Positions 1 through 8,690 of a stretch of 64,000 nucleotides of DNA are shown here, one piece after another. The stretch comes from Halogranum gelatinilyticum (GTDB taxonomy: Archaea; Halobacteriota; Halobacteria; Halobacteriales; Haloferacaceae), in NCBI RefSeq assembly GCF_900103715.1, contig NZ_FNHL01000009.1, positions 1 through 64,000 of the forward strand, read 5' to 3'. The position numbers were made by a program, and so were the translations under genes. Position 1 is the first letter of the stretch, and each line of letters starts with the position of its first letter. Under the pieces are notes generated by a model. That model did no database searches, was not told the DNA's origin, and saw only the letters and a program-made list of their open reading frames with translations.

Positions 1-1332
1 ATCGACCGCGCGGAATATCTCTGGGACATCTACCACGAGCTCCGCGAGCGGACCGAAGAACTCGCAGAAGTCGTGACCAAAGAGTGCGGCAAGGAAATCT
101 CGGAAGGTCGCGCGGACGTCATCGAAGCGTACCACATGGTCGAGTGGGCCGCTGGCGACGCTCGCCACCCCAAAGGCGACGTTATCCCGAGCGAGATTCC
201 CGCCAAGGACGCCTATATGCGCCGCAAACCTCGCGGCGTCGTCGGCTGTATCACCCCGTGGAACTTCCCGGTCGCCATCCCCTTCTGGCACATGGCCGTC
301 GCCCTGGTCGAGGGTAACACCGTCGTCTGGAAGCCCGCCGAACAGACGCCGTGGTGCGGCCAGATCATCGCCGAGATGTTCGAGGATGCCGGTATTCCCG
401 ACGGCGTGTTCAACATGGTCCAGGGCTTCGGCGACGCCGGCGCCTCCATCGTGGAGGACGAACGCGTCGACACCGTCCTGTTCACTGGTTCGGCCGAGGT
501 GGGCCACGAGGTCGCCGAGAAAGTCGCCCAGCAGCCCGGCAAACTCGCCGCGTGTGAGATGGGTGGCAAGAACAACGTCGTCATCACCGAAGAGGCGGAT
601 CTGGACATCGCCGTCCACTCCGCGCTCATGACCTCGTTCAAGACGACCGGCCAGCGCTGTGTCTCTTCAGAGCGCATCGTCGTCCACGAAGACGTCTACG
701 ACGAGTTCAAAGACCGCTACGTCGAGTTGGCAAAGAACGTCTCCGTCGGCGACCCGCTGGACGAAGACACCTTCATGGGCCCGCTCATCGAGGCCGGTCA
801 CAAGGAGAAGGTCACGAAGTACGCTGAGCTGGCGAAGAAAGAGGGCGTGAACGTCCTCGTCGACCGAACGGAGTTGGACGAGGACGAGATTCCGGACGGT
901 CACGAAGACGGCCACTGGGTCGGTCCCTTTGTGTATGAAGCCGACGCGTGGGAGGACCTGCGCTGCACGCACGAGGAAGTCTTCGGCCCGCACGTCGCAC
1001 TCCTGAAGTATTCGGGTGACATCGAAGAAGCGGTCGCCATCCAGAACGACACCGACTACGGACTCGCTGGCGCGATTATCTCCGAAAACTACCGCCAGAT
1101 CAACTACTTCCGCGACCATGCGGAGGTGGGACTGGCCTACGGGAATCTCCCATGCATCGGTGCTGAGGTGCATCTGCCGTTCGGCGGCGTCAAGAAATCC
1201 GGCAACGGCTACCCCTCCGCTCGCGAAATCATCGAAGCCGTCACCGAGCGCACCGCCTGGACGCTCAACAACTCCAAAGACATCCAGATGGCACAGGGCC
1301 TCTCCGCCGACATCAAAACCAAAGACGACTGA
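1..1332 (+). CDS. Aldehyde dehydrogenase family protein, 5' end outside window
   Basis: The reading frame is open from base 1, so the gene begins upstream; 443 residues are visible against about 480-510 for the family, so roughly 40-60 N-terminal residues are missing. The ALDH hallmarks are present: the substrate/NAD loop GCITPWNFP, the nucleotide-binding stretch LFTGSAEVG, the general-base glutamate in CEMGGKN and the catalytic cysteine in TTGQRCVSSER. It should be a cytosolic NAD(P)-dependent oxidase of an aldehyde to an acid. The family is certain; the substrate cannot be told from sequence. It ends two bases before a convergent zinc micro-protein gene. Confidence 0.93.
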   Translation: MDRAEYLWDIYHELRERTEELAEVVTKECGKEISEGRADVIEAYHMVEWAAGDARHPKGDVIPSEIPAKDAYMRRKPRGVVGCITPWNFPVAIPFWHMAVALVEGNTVVWKPAEQTPWCGQIIAEMFEDAGIPDGVFNMVQGFGDAGASIVEDERVDTVLFTGSAEVGHEVAEKVAQQPGKLAACEMGGKNNVVITEEADLDIAVHSALMTSFKTTGQRCVSSERIVVHEDVYDEFKDRYVELAKNVSVGDPLDEDTFMGPLIEAGHKEKVTKYAELAKKEGVNVLVDRTELDEDEIPDGHEDGHWVGPFVYEADAWEDLRCTHEEVFGPHVALLKYSGDIEEAVAIQNDTDYGLAGAIISENYRQINYFRDHAEVGLAYGNLPCIGAEVHLPFGGVKKSGNGYPSAREIIEAVTERTAWTLNNSKDIQMAQGLSADIKTKDD

Positions 1333-1333
1333 A

Positions 1334-1471
1334 TCAGTCGGTCTCTTTTTCGACCGTCTCACCGCACTCCGTACAGCGGTAGCCGACGACGCGCCAGCCG
1401 CCGCCCGTCGCGTACCGGTTGGTGAACGAGTCGCGCGCGCCACAGTCGGGACAGCGAGTGGGCTTGGTCAT
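1334..1471 (-). CDS. Small zinc-ribbon protein, 45 aa
   Basis: A 45-residue reading frame with two zinc knuckles, CPDCG at residues 7-11 and CTECG at 33-37, separated by a Tyr/Gly-rich middle. This is the CPxCG-type one-domain zinc finger that is abundant in haloarchaea and usually missed by gene callers. It is convergent with the aldehyde dehydrogenase, their stops almost touching. Zinc binding is inferred from the cysteine pairs; the cellular role is unknown. Confidence 0.72.
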   Translation of the reverse strand: MTKPTRCPDCGARDSFTNRYATGGGWRVVGYRCTECGETVEKETD

Positions 1472-1534
1472 CCGTCGGAGACTGCGTCCACGAAGGGGAA
1501 AAAGGTCGCTCTCGGTGGTCGGGTGCGGAGGTCG

Positions 1535-2317
1535 TCAGTTGGAGGACGTGTCGGCGTCCATGATGGACATGATGTTGCCCCGGATGATCTGGGCGAGTAC
1601 GGCGGCCATCGCCGTGTCGGCACTCCAGATGGCCGTCTCTTCCGTCACGTCGGGGAGGTCTGCGTCAGCGAGGACTGAGAGGAGGACGACGGTCCCGTCG
1701 CACAGCAGCACGCGACCCATGAAGTCCGTCGGCGGCTCGTAGGCCGGTTCGGCGACGGTGAAGGGTGCGTCGGCGAAGCGTGCGCGAACTTCGGGGCTTT
1801 CGCTGGCGACGGTGACGTCGACACCGGCGGCGGCGCGCTCGAGGAGGGTTTCGACGAGCGCGTCCGGCACCGACGACGGTTCGGCCGCCGCGAAGACGAG
1901 CCAGTCGGTCGCCTCCTTGGCGAGGTCGACCGTCCGGTCGTCGACCGAGTCACGGCCGCGGACCGTCCAGACGTCGTCGCGGGTCTCCTCGCCGCGCTGG
2001 TCGCGCTGGACCGTCTCGAGATAGTCGAACGCCCGCGACTTGTTGCACTCGATGCGCTCTGTGAGCCGAGTCCGTGCCGCGTCGAGACTGACGGGACGGT
2101 AGCGTTTCGGCGTCGACTGCTGGACCTCGACGAGGCCGCGCTCTTCGAGTTCGTCGGCCGCGCCGTAGACCTGCGACCGCGGCACGTCGGCCACTTGGTG
2201 GATCTCGCGAGCCGTGCCGGTCCCGAGCTTCTGGAGGGCGACGAACACCCGCGCCTCGTAGTTCGAGAGACCGAGCTGTTCGAGCGACTCGACGGCTTCG
2301 TGTTCGCCGTCACTCAT
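1535..2317 (-). CDS. TrmB-family transcriptional regulator
   Basis: 260 residues. The N-terminal 70 residues are a winged helix of the TrmB type (EQLGLSNYEARVFVALQ, then ADVPRSQVYGAADELEERG as the recognition region), followed by a domain without the long sugar-binding part seen in full-length TrmB. The start at 2317 is chosen because it gives the usual short N-terminus before the helix; an upstream in-frame ATG would add 24 Arg-rich residues inside the exporter gene. It overlaps the 3' end of the upstream exporter by 8 bases, so it is translationally coupled and probably regulates its own operon. Confidence 0.87.
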   Translation of the reverse strand: MSDGEHEAVESLEQLGLSNYEARVFVALQKLGTGTAREIHQVADVPRSQVYGAADELEERGLVEVQQSTPKRYRPVSLDAARTRLTERIECNKSRAFDYLETVQRDQRGEETRDDVWTVRGRDSVDDRTVDLAKEATDWLVFAAAEPSSVPDALVETLLERAAAGVDVTVASESPEVRARFADAPFTVAEPAYEPPTDFMGRVLLCDGTVVLLSVLADADLPDVTEETAIWSADTAMAAVLAQIIRGNIMSIMDADTSSN

Positions 2318-4856
2318 CCGTTGGCTCACCCCCATCGGTGACCACGGTCTGTCCGCCGGCTTCGCTCGGACCGGGCGACGTGTCGACATCGCCCATCGGG
2401 ACGTCCGGGTCGCCGTTGACGAGGCGGTCCCAGATGACGAGTGCCGAGGGGAGTACGACGAGCGACGCGAGGAACGAGTAGACGATACTCAGCGCGGTCA
2501 GCACGCCGAACTGGCCGAGGACGCTCAGGAGCGCGAGCACGAGCACGCCGATCCCGAACGTCGTCGTCAGCATACTCCCGGCCAGTGCCCCACCCGTCCC
2601 GCGGACGGTCCGGTCGAGCGCGGTGAAGAGGTCGTGTTCCCGTCGCTCGTCGACGAACCGGTGGACGACGTGGACCGAGTAGTCGATACCCAGCCCGATG
2701 GTGAGCGACAGGATGGTCGCCGTGAACGCGTTGAACGAGATGCCCAGATACTTCATCGTCCCTGCGACGAACGCGACGGCGATGGCGATGGGCACCGTGT
2801 TGACGACGCCGAGCGACGGCAGGCCTTCCAAGAGCCAGTAGATGAGCACGAGGAAGACCACCGTCGCGCCGAGCGCGATGGCGAGACTCGTCAGTGCCGA
2901 CTCGAAGATGAGATCCGAGATGGCCTGGAAGACGACCGTCCCACCGGTGGCGACGGCACCGCCGCGGAAGCGGTCGGCGACCATGCGGCCGTCGTTGGTG
3001 ACCTCAGATTGGGAGGCGTCGGCGGTCACGGAGTAGACGACTCGCGTGCTCCGACGGTCCTCCGAGAGATAGTTCAACGCCTGGTCCTCGGCCGGCGAGT
3101 TCAGCAGGTAGTCGTAGATCTCTCCGAGGTTGTCGTCGGGGATGCCGTTGCCGTCGATGTCGTTGCGTGCGACGAGTCGGCGGAACTCGGGGTCACGCTC
3201 GGCCTGCGACTGGACGACGGTGACGATGCTCTGGGCGTCGGCCTGCCGGTTCTCGCTGACGAACGACTCCGGCGGGTCCTGTCCGGCACGGTGGATCTCT
3301 TCGAGCACCGTGTCGCGCTCCATGCGCGTCTCGTAGTATATGGTGACTGACCCCCCCTGTGTCGTCTCGAACTTGTCTTCGAGGAAGTTCAGCTGACCGA
3401 CGACGGTGTACTCGCTCGGCGCGAACGGCTCGGGGAGCGACTGGAGGAACGCCGGCACCTCCTCGGGCGGGAGGAAGTCCTCTTGGGTGAACGAGGTGTC
3501 GATGTCCGTTGCGTAGTAGCCCGCCCCGGCACTGGCGACGAGCGCGAGCACGAGGAACAGCGCGGGGGCGTACTTCGAGATGACGACGCCGCCACGGAGC
3601 ACCTCGCCCAGCCGGGAGCCTTCGGCACCGAGCGGCGACTGACTGAAGACCGGAATCGGATATTTCTCCGCTCTGCGGTCCAGCCAAACCTTCGCCGCCG
3701 GGAGGAAGACTCCGAAGATGAGGAAGGTGAAGATGATACCGACGGCCGCGACGACGCCGAAGTCCTGAATCGGCGCGAGGTCGCTGGCGAGGTTCGACAG
3801 GAAGCCGATGACCGTCGTCCCGGTGACGATGAAGAACGCGACGAGCAACTGGTCCGTCGCCTTCGTCATCGCCTCTTCGATACCGAGACCGTCGGCGCGG
3901 TCCTCACGGTAGCGGTTGATGGCGTGGATACCGAAGTCGATACCCACCGCGAGCAAGAGCGGCGGAACCGCGATCATCATCTGGCTGAACGGGATTCCGG
4001 CGATACCGAGGAAGCCGAACGTCCAGATGATGGCCATAAGCAGCGCGAACGACCCCAAGAGGAGGTCCATCAGGTCGCGGTACGCCACCACCAGGAAGAA
4101 GATGATGAAAATCACCGCTGCGGGCGTGACGATGAGCAGCGAGTCGGTGATGACGCTGCCGAACTCCGCGGAGATGATACCGCTCCCGAAGACGGTGATG
4201 TCGCCGCCGACGGTGTCGACGACGCGCTGGGAGCGCTGTTGGATGTCCGTCAGCGGACTCGACCCGCTCTGCCCGGCACCGCCACCACTGCCGCCCGCGT
4301 CGGGCACGTTGTGGCTGACGACGCCGATGGTCGCCGACGCCGAGGCGGACTTGGCGTTGAAGTCGTTACTGACTGTCCCGGTAAAGCCGGGGTTGTCGGC
4401 GTTGGTGCGGACGGCCGAGCGGATCTCGGTCCGCGTCGCCCCTTCGACCGCTCGGATCTGCGCTTCGAGCGTCGTCGCCGACGGGTCGATAGTGCGCGCG
4501 ACGAGGCTCGCCGCGCTCGACGTGCTCTCGACCCGGAGGTCCTCCTTCTCTTGCAGCCGCTCTTGGGCCCGCAACATGTTGAGCAGCTGTTCGCGAGCGA
4601 GGACGTTGTCACCCCGTTGGATGAGCTGCGTGCTGCCGCCGCCCTCCGAGAACGAGGAGCCGAACTCCTGGTTGATGTCCTCGAGGGCGTTGTTGGCCGG
4701 GATGTCGGCGGCGAACTGCTGGGTACCGGCCTCCGTCGAGACGTTGCCGAGACCGACGGCGAACATGCTCGTCACGAGCAGGAAGGCGATGATCACCTTC
4801 CCCGAGCTCTCGACGATGCGTTCGTCCGTCCAGTCGATGAATCGCTGGTAGTCCAT
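2310..4856 (-). CDS. RND-superfamily (MMPL/HAE3-type) exporter
   Basis: 848 residues with the two-fold RND layout: a membrane helix near residue 20, an extracytoplasmic loop to about residue 230, a five-helix block (about 235-400), a second helix near 435, a second loop to about 640 and a second five-helix block to about 810. Each block carries the conserved Gly-Asp/Asp-rich fourth helix (GIDFGIHAINRYRE and GIDYSVHVVHRFVDE). Such proton-driven transporters export lipids or hydrophobic compounds, often with an accessory surface protein. The ATG overlaps the stop of the preceding CARDB-type gene in TAATG, and the TrmB gene overlaps its end. Confidence 0.92.
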   Translation of the reverse strand: MDYQRFIDWTDERIVESSGKVIIAFLLVTSMFAVGLGNVSTEAGTQQFAADIPANNALEDINQEFGSSFSEGGGSTQLIQRGDNVLAREQLLNMLRAQERLQEKEDLRVESTSSAASLVARTIDPSATTLEAQIRAVEGATRTEIRSAVRTNADNPGFTGTVSNDFNAKSASASATIGVVSHNVPDAGGSGGGAGQSGSSPLTDIQQRSQRVVDTVGGDITVFGSGIISAEFGSVITDSLLIVTPAAVIFIIFFLVVAYRDLMDLLLGSFALLMAIIWTFGFLGIAGIPFSQMMIAVPPLLLAVGIDFGIHAINRYREDRADGLGIEEAMTKATDQLLVAFFIVTGTTVIGFLSNLASDLAPIQDFGVVAAVGIIFTFLIFGVFLPAAKVWLDRRAEKYPIPVFSQSPLGAEGSRLGEVLRGGVVISKYAPALFLVLALVASAGAGYYATDIDTSFTQEDFLPPEEVPAFLQSLPEPFAPSEYTVVGQLNFLEDKFETTQGGSVTIYYETRMERDTVLEEIHRAGQDPPESFVSENRQADAQSIVTVVQSQAERDPEFRRLVARNDIDGNGIPDDNLGEIYDYLLNSPAEDQALNYLSEDRRSTRVVYSVTADASQSEVTNDGRMVADRFRGGAVATGGTVVFQAISDLIFESALTSLAIALGATVVFLVLIYWLLEGLPSLGVVNTVPIAIAVAFVAGTMKYLGISFNAFTATILSLTIGLGIDYSVHVVHRFVDERREHDLFTALDRTVRGTGGALAGSMLTTTFGIGVLVLALLSVLGQFGVLTALSIVYSFLASLVVLPSALVIWDRLVNGDPDVPMGDVDTSPGPSEAGGQTVVTDGGEPTDE

Positions 4857-6469
4857 TACGCGGACCGGCGGGTGTAGAGGTAGCCTCCGACCCCGAGCAG
4901 GACGAGCAGCACGACGCCACCGATGAGCGGCAGCGGCAGGCCACCGTCGTCCTCGGGTTCGGTCACGGTCACGGGCACCTGGTACGTCTCGGAGATGAGG
5001 GTGTCACCGTCGGCCGTGTCGTAGCGGAAGTCCAAGGACACCGGATACGTCTTGTCGGTGAGCGCGCCGCCGCCGACGCTCGTCGAGAAGGCGATGGTCG
5101 CGCTCTCGCCGGGTTCGAGCGACTCGATGAACGCCTCGTCGTCGCTCGCCGAGATGGGCGCGTCGACGAACAGCTTCGCCGAGATGTCCGTCAGCGTCTC
5201 CGCGCGGTTGTTGGTGACCGTCATCGTCATCCGACCGCTCTCGCCGGCGGCGAACGTCGTGTTGACGCCCTCGACGTCGAACTCCTCTTGGGCACCGGCG
5301 ACGTTGGCCTGCACGTCGAGCGGGTCGCTCTCGCGGGACTCGCCGTCGCTGTTGCGGTAGGTCACCGCCAACGTGAACTGCCGCGGACCGGCCTCGGCGG
5401 TCTCGGAGATCTCGGTGTCGAAGCTGAAGTCCGTCCGTTCACCCGCCTCGAGCGTGCCGATAGCGTACTCGGTCTCGATGGGGTTGACGTTCGGGTTCTC
5501 GGTCTCGAAGACGACGACCGCGTTGCGAGCGGCCGTCTCACCGTTGTTGACGACCTCACCCGTCAGCTGACCCTCCTGGCCGACCCGGAGGGTGCTCTGG
5601 GTGTTCTCGAGCGCGAAGGTCTGTTCGTCGCGCGGGGTGACGCCGAAGGCCATCGCCTCCGAAGACGAGGCCACGCCGTCGGTGTCGTCGTAGTTCACCG
5701 TCGCGGTGAGCGCGTAGTTACGGGGCGTCGCACCGGCAGCGACCTCGGCGTCGTAGGTCAGCGTCCGCACCTCGCCCGGCTCCCACTCGCCGACGTAGTT
5801 CGAGGACGTGCTCGCACGCGAGAAGGTGAAGTCGTTGTTCTGGGAGGCAACCTGGACGCTCGCGTCCTCGGCGGCGGCGGTACCGGTGTTCTCGATGTTC
5901 ACCGAGACCGGCCCGCTGTCGCCGACCGCGAGGTCACTGGTCGTGTTGACGATCTCGAAACGGGCGTTGTCGACGACGCGGAGGTTGACTCTGAACGTCT
6001 CGCGGACGTCCTCCTCGTCGTAATCGCCACTCGCCGTGTCGATAGACTCCGTGTATGTGTAGGTGACGCGGACGGGAATCTTGTAGGTCCCCGTCGGGGC
6101 GTCCTCGTCGACGCTGATGCTGAAGGTGGCCGGAACGGCCGAGCCGTCGGGGATCTGGCCGAGCGAGAGCTTGCCCGTGTTGACCTCGATGGGCGGGTCG
6201 CGCTCGCCGAAGCGGTTGTTCTCCTCGCGGAGTTCGACGGTGACGCCGCGAGCGGTCGTCACGCGTTGGTTCAGCTGCGAGTTCGAGCTTTGGTCGATCT
6301 CGCCGGTGTTCTGCAGCGTGACGGTGACCTGGGTGTCTTCGCCTGGCACGACCTCGTTGTCACCCATGGTCGCGTTGAGATTCGGTTCCCCTTCGACGAC
6401 CGCGAGGGCCGTCGTCGGGACCAATACGAGTCCGATGACGAGAAGCGTGAGTAGTTGAGATTTCTTCAT
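4856..6469 (-). CDS. Exported CARDB/COG1361-like surface protein, first gene of RND operon
   Basis: 537 residues starting MKKSQLLTLLVIGLVLVPT, a Sec-type signal peptide; an upstream in-frame start would put 42 residues before the signal and is rejected. The body is built of about four Ig-like CARDB/COG1361 repeats (VTVTLQNTGEID, VSVNIENTGTA, LTGEVVNNGET, MTMTVTNNRAE mark successive repeats). The C-terminus has one membrane helix (LPLPLIGGVVLLVLLGVGGY) and a YTRRSA tail, so it is anchored outside the cell. Fused stop/start with the exporter suggests an extracellular partner of the RND pump. Confidence 0.85.
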   Translation of the reverse strand: MKKSQLLTLLVIGLVLVPTTALAVVEGEPNLNATMGDNEVVPGEDTQVTVTLQNTGEIDQSSNSQLNQRVTTARGVTVELREENNRFGERDPPIEVNTGKLSLGQIPDGSAVPATFSISVDEDAPTGTYKIPVRVTYTYTESIDTASGDYDEEDVRETFRVNLRVVDNARFEIVNTTSDLAVGDSGPVSVNIENTGTAAAEDASVQVASQNNDFTFSRASTSSNYVGEWEPGEVRTLTYDAEVAAGATPRNYALTATVNYDDTDGVASSSEAMAFGVTPRDEQTFALENTQSTLRVGQEGQLTGEVVNNGETAARNAVVVFETENPNVNPIETEYAIGTLEAGERTDFSFDTEISETAEAGPRQFTLAVTYRNSDGESRESDPLDVQANVAGAQEEFDVEGVNTTFAAGESGRMTMTVTNNRAETLTDISAKLFVDAPISASDDEAFIESLEPGESATIAFSTSVGGGALTDKTYPVSLDFRYDTADGDTLISETYQVPVTVTEPEDDGGLPLPLIGGVVLLVLLGVGGYLYTRRSA

Positions 6470-6565
6470 GTTCGCTCCGTCCGGCACGCACCGAACCTGC
6501 GCCGGACCGACAGGCCACCGCCAGTTGAAACTGGTAGTCGTTACACACCCCTTGAGGCTCCTCCC

Positions 6566-6591
6566 ATATAACGTGTTGTAAATTTCTACAA
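6566..6591 (-). promoter_or_regulatory. Promoter and TTGTA/TACAA palindrome of RND operon
   Basis: On the minus strand a TATA-like TTATAT lies at 6571-6566, about 95 bases before the operon start, predicting a leader of roughly 70 bases. Immediately upstream is the inverted repeat TTGTA-6 nt-TACAA (6576-6591). Position next to the BRE/TATA suits a regulator, and the TrmB encoded at the end of this operon is the obvious candidate. Confidence 0.45.
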
Positions 6592-6748
6592 ACACTGCTG
6601 GTGTTGCTATCAGACACCAATGTCTTCGGCACTGACGGTCACGGTATCCGGAGAATATGCCGTCACAGAGGAGAAAAAGGGGTCGTCGCTGCTGTCGACT
6701 TGGAGCCGAAGGCTATTACCCTCCCCGAAACCGGACAGTTCGACCGGC

Positions 6749-7207
6749 TCAGCGGCCGGGTTCGACGCCGTCGGCGACGCCGAGGTCTTCGAGCGTCCAC
6801 TGGACGACGCGCGCTTCCACGTAGTCGCGCGTCTCGACCATCGGGTCGTCGCCGTAGCGGTCGACGACTCGGGTGGCCTCCCGCAGTCGCTCGGCTTCGA
6901 GTGCCGACTGGTCGGGTTCGTCCTTCCGGATGCGGGTCAACGCCTCGAAATCCGCCCGGAGGTCGAAGGAGGCACGGGCGACGCTACAGCGCGACAACGG
7001 GTTCTGGCCGAGGTCGACGACGAGGTCACAGACGAGTTCCCAGTCGCTCGCACAGAAGTGCACCGAGACGTCGCCGACGATGTCGCGCCACGCGATGCGG
7101 CCGCCGTGTTTCATCAGCGTCACCGCTCGTGGGGGCAGGTCGAGCCGGGCGACGGTCTCGGGGTCGTCACAGAGGCAACACGGCTGTTCTGTCTTGCCCG
7201 TGTACAT
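6749..7207 (-). CDS. Hypothetical Cys/His-containing haloarchaeal protein
   Basis: 152 residues, soluble and acidic. The N-terminus has CCLC (residues 10-13) and a later HFCASDWELVC stretch (50-60) that together could bind zinc, followed by a helical C-terminal half rich in Arg and Glu (SALEAERLREATRVVDRYG). No catalytic motif is evident and I do not recognise the family. It reads towards the RND operon but is separated from it by 279 bases, and it is preceded by a long spacer full of stem-loops that may form its leader. Confidence 0.72.
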   Translation of the reverse strand: MYTGKTEQPCCLCDDPETVARLDLPPRAVTLMKHGGRIAWRDIVGDVSVHFCASDWELVCDLVVDLGQNPLSRCSVARASFDLRADFEALTRIRKDEPDQSALEAERLREATRVVDRYGDDPMVETRDYVEARVVQWTLEDLGVADGVEPGR

Positions 7208-7224
7208 ACGCGACTATTGGAGCC

Positions 7225-7358
7225 GACAGTCATGTGACTGTCTATCGACTCACGGACGAAGGAAGTGGACAGCCGAGTGGGCTGTCCGGTTCACACACAG
7301 TGGTGGCAGTGACAAGGGCTGGCAGATCCGTCACTGCCGGGTGCGAGTGTTACCTCGC
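7225..7358. repeat. Cluster of four inverted repeats (stem-loops)
   Basis: Four hairpins follow one another: GACAGTCA-TG-TGACTGTC at 7225-7242 (8-bp arms), GGACAGCC-5 nt-GGCTGTCC at 7267-7287 (8-bp arms), GGCAGTGAC-16 nt-GTCACTGCC at 7305-7338 (9-bp arms) and GCGAG-6 nt-CTCGC at 7343-7358. All arms are perfect. The array lies just upstream of the 6749-7207 gene and could be its structured leader, an independent RNA, or a set of protein-binding sites. Confidence 0.6.
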
Positions 7359-7428
7359 GGGCGCGGCCGCAGCACGGTTGATTGCTCACACATGACAGGT
7401 TGGTTGGTGGGCGGTTCGCGCCAACAGT

Positions 7429-7479
7429 GTGTATATGGTGGTGTCATAAAAAGCTTCGTATCTACACCATATTATACAC
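7429..7479. repeat. AT-rich imperfect inverted repeat
   Basis: GTGTATATGGTG at 7429-7440 matches the reverse complement of CACCATATTATACAC at 7465-7479 except for a short insertion. The arms contain TATA-like words on both strands, so this may be a divergent promoter core. Confidence 0.45.
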
Positions 7480-7575
7480 TAAATAGGACTATTGTTGAGA
7501 CATCTGTCCGCTCTTTGACTGAGACCCTAGGGGAATCTAAATCAAAGTTCATCCACTGACGCCCGCTGACACCGG

Positions 7576-7590
7576 CGTTACCTGGTAACG
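7576..7590. promoter_or_regulatory. Perfect 15-bp palindrome upstream of doxX
   Basis: CGTTACC-T-GGTAACG is a perfect 7+1+7 palindrome. It lies about 15 bases before a TATA-like GATATATTC and about 110 bases before the DoxX start, where an activator or repressor dimer could sit. The cognate regulator is not visible nearby. Confidence 0.4.
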
Positions 7591-7701
7591 TTCATGTCCG
7601 AGAACAGATATATTCGTGGGTCGTGTACGGATGGTTGTGACGAACACAAATCTGCGGACGGTCGCACCGATAAGTGAACAGCAGTCGACGGAGGCCGAGC
7701 G

Positions 7702-8136
7702 ATGAGCGTGCTGCTCCAGAGTGCCTTCGGCTCTGCGAGTGCGGATCTCGCGTTCCTCGTGGGGCGCGTCCTGTTCGGCGCGGTGCTGGCCTTCATGGGA
7801 CTGAACCACTTCATGAACCTCGAGACCATGGTCGGCTACGCCGACGCCAAGGGCGTCCCGGCAGCCGGGCTCGCGGTCCCCTTCACGGGCGGGATGCTGG
7901 CCTTCGGCGGTCTCGGCATCGCGCTCGGCGCGTTCCCGCTTCTGGCGTCCGGCGCGCTCGTCGTCTTCCTGCTCGTGACGACGCCCGTCATCCACGACTT
8001 CTGGGCGGCCCCCGAGGAACAGCAGCAGACCGAGATGACGCAGTTCCTGAAGAACATCGTCATGCTCGGCGGCGCGTTCTTCTTCCTCGCGCTGAGCAGC
8101 CAGCCGTGGCCCTACGCGGTCGGCATCGGTCTCTGA
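7702..8136 (+). CDS. DoxX-family membrane protein
   Basis: 144 residues and about four hydrophobic segments, the size and layout of DoxX/DoxD-like proteins. The family signature GRVLFGAVLAFMGLNHFMNL is near residues 22-41, followed by GYADAKGVPAAGLAVPFTGG. In bacteria such proteins (for example MhqP) accompany ring-cleaving dioxygenases and oxidoreductases in quinone or thiol stress clusters. Here it leads a VOC dioxygenase-like gene and a flavin reductase gene, with 62 bases before the next start. Confidence 0.85.
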   Translation: MSVLLQSAFGSASADLAFLVGRVLFGAVLAFMGLNHFMNLETMVGYADAKGVPAAGLAVPFTGGMLAFGGLGIALGAFPLLASGALVVFLLVTTPVIHDFWAAPEEQQQTEMTQFLKNIVMLGGAFFFLALSSQPWPYAVGIGL

Positions 8137-8198
8137 AGACGGCGGACACAGACGACCGGTACCAACAGACACGTTTCCTTCCAGAACGATATCCCACC

Positions 8199-8690
8199 AT
8201 GAGCGACGCACCACCGACGACAGGCTTGCACCACGTGACGAACATCTGCACCGACATGGACGAGACGGTGGCCTTCTACGAGGACGTCCTCGGCTGGCAC
8301 ACCGTCAAGCGCACGCAGAACTACGACGACCCGGGGACGAAGCACTACTACTTCTCTCCGACGCCCGAGGGCCAGCCGGGCACGAACGTCACCTACTTCG
8401 AGTATCCCGACTCCCGCGGCCAGCCCGGTCCGGGCGCGAGCCACCACTTCGCCATCGGCGTTGAGGACGAGGACGCCCTCCACGAGTGGCGCGAGCATCT
8501 GATGGCCCACGACGTGCGCGTCTCCAACGTCAAGGACCGCACCTACTTCAAGAGCATCTACTTCAACGACCCCGACGGGCTGGTCTTCGAGATCGCGACG
8601 AGCGGGCCGGGCTTCGGCGTCGACGAGGAGACGCCCGGCGCGGCCGAGATCGACCCGTTCGAGGAAGGCCACGAAGACGAGGACGCGTAG
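8199..8690 (+). CDS. VOC-family ring-cleavage dioxygenase-like protein (MhqO-like half)
   Basis: 163 residues forming one VOC/glyoxalase unit. The beginning GLHHVTNICTDMDETVAFY and the stretch KRTQNYDDPGTKHYYF are the pattern of MhqO-type ring-cleaving dioxygenases, which are about twice as long; this protein carries a single two-module domain. Putative metal ligands are His in GLHHV, His in ASHHF and Glu in LVFEI. The start at 8199 gives the usual short N-terminus; further upstream the frame is non-coding. It ends one base before the flavin reductase ATG, so the two are co-translated. Confidence 0.85.
   Translation: MSDAPPTTGLHHVTNICTDMDETVAFYEDVLGWHTVKRTQNYDDPGTKHYYFSPTPEGQPGTNVTYFEYPDSRGQPGPGASHHFAIGVEDEDALHEWREHLMAHDVRVSNVKDRTYFKSIYFNDPDGLVFEIATSGPGFGVDEETPGAAEIDPFEEGHEDEDA

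Larger units (their letters stand above)
7208..7701. other. 494-bp divergent spacer with stem-loops and AT-rich promoter patches
   Basis: No convincing protein is encoded here. The half next to the minus-strand gene is G+C-rich and packed with inverted repeats; the half next to doxX is AT-rich (about 7429-7510) with several TATA-like words (GTATATGG, ATTATACAC, and GATATATTC near 7607). The most likely reading is two divergent promoters, one with a structured leader or small RNA. Confidence 0.6.

Noticed and set aside
3483-4877. 464-codon plus-strand frame opposite the RND gene
   Set aside because: Arg/Asp-rich antisense shadow without membrane segments or motifs; the minus-strand frame encodes a clear transporter.
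7366-7376. GC-rich palindrome GCGGCCGC as a regulatory site
   Set aside because: Short all-G+C palindromes are frequent by chance at this composition and this one has no promoter nearby.
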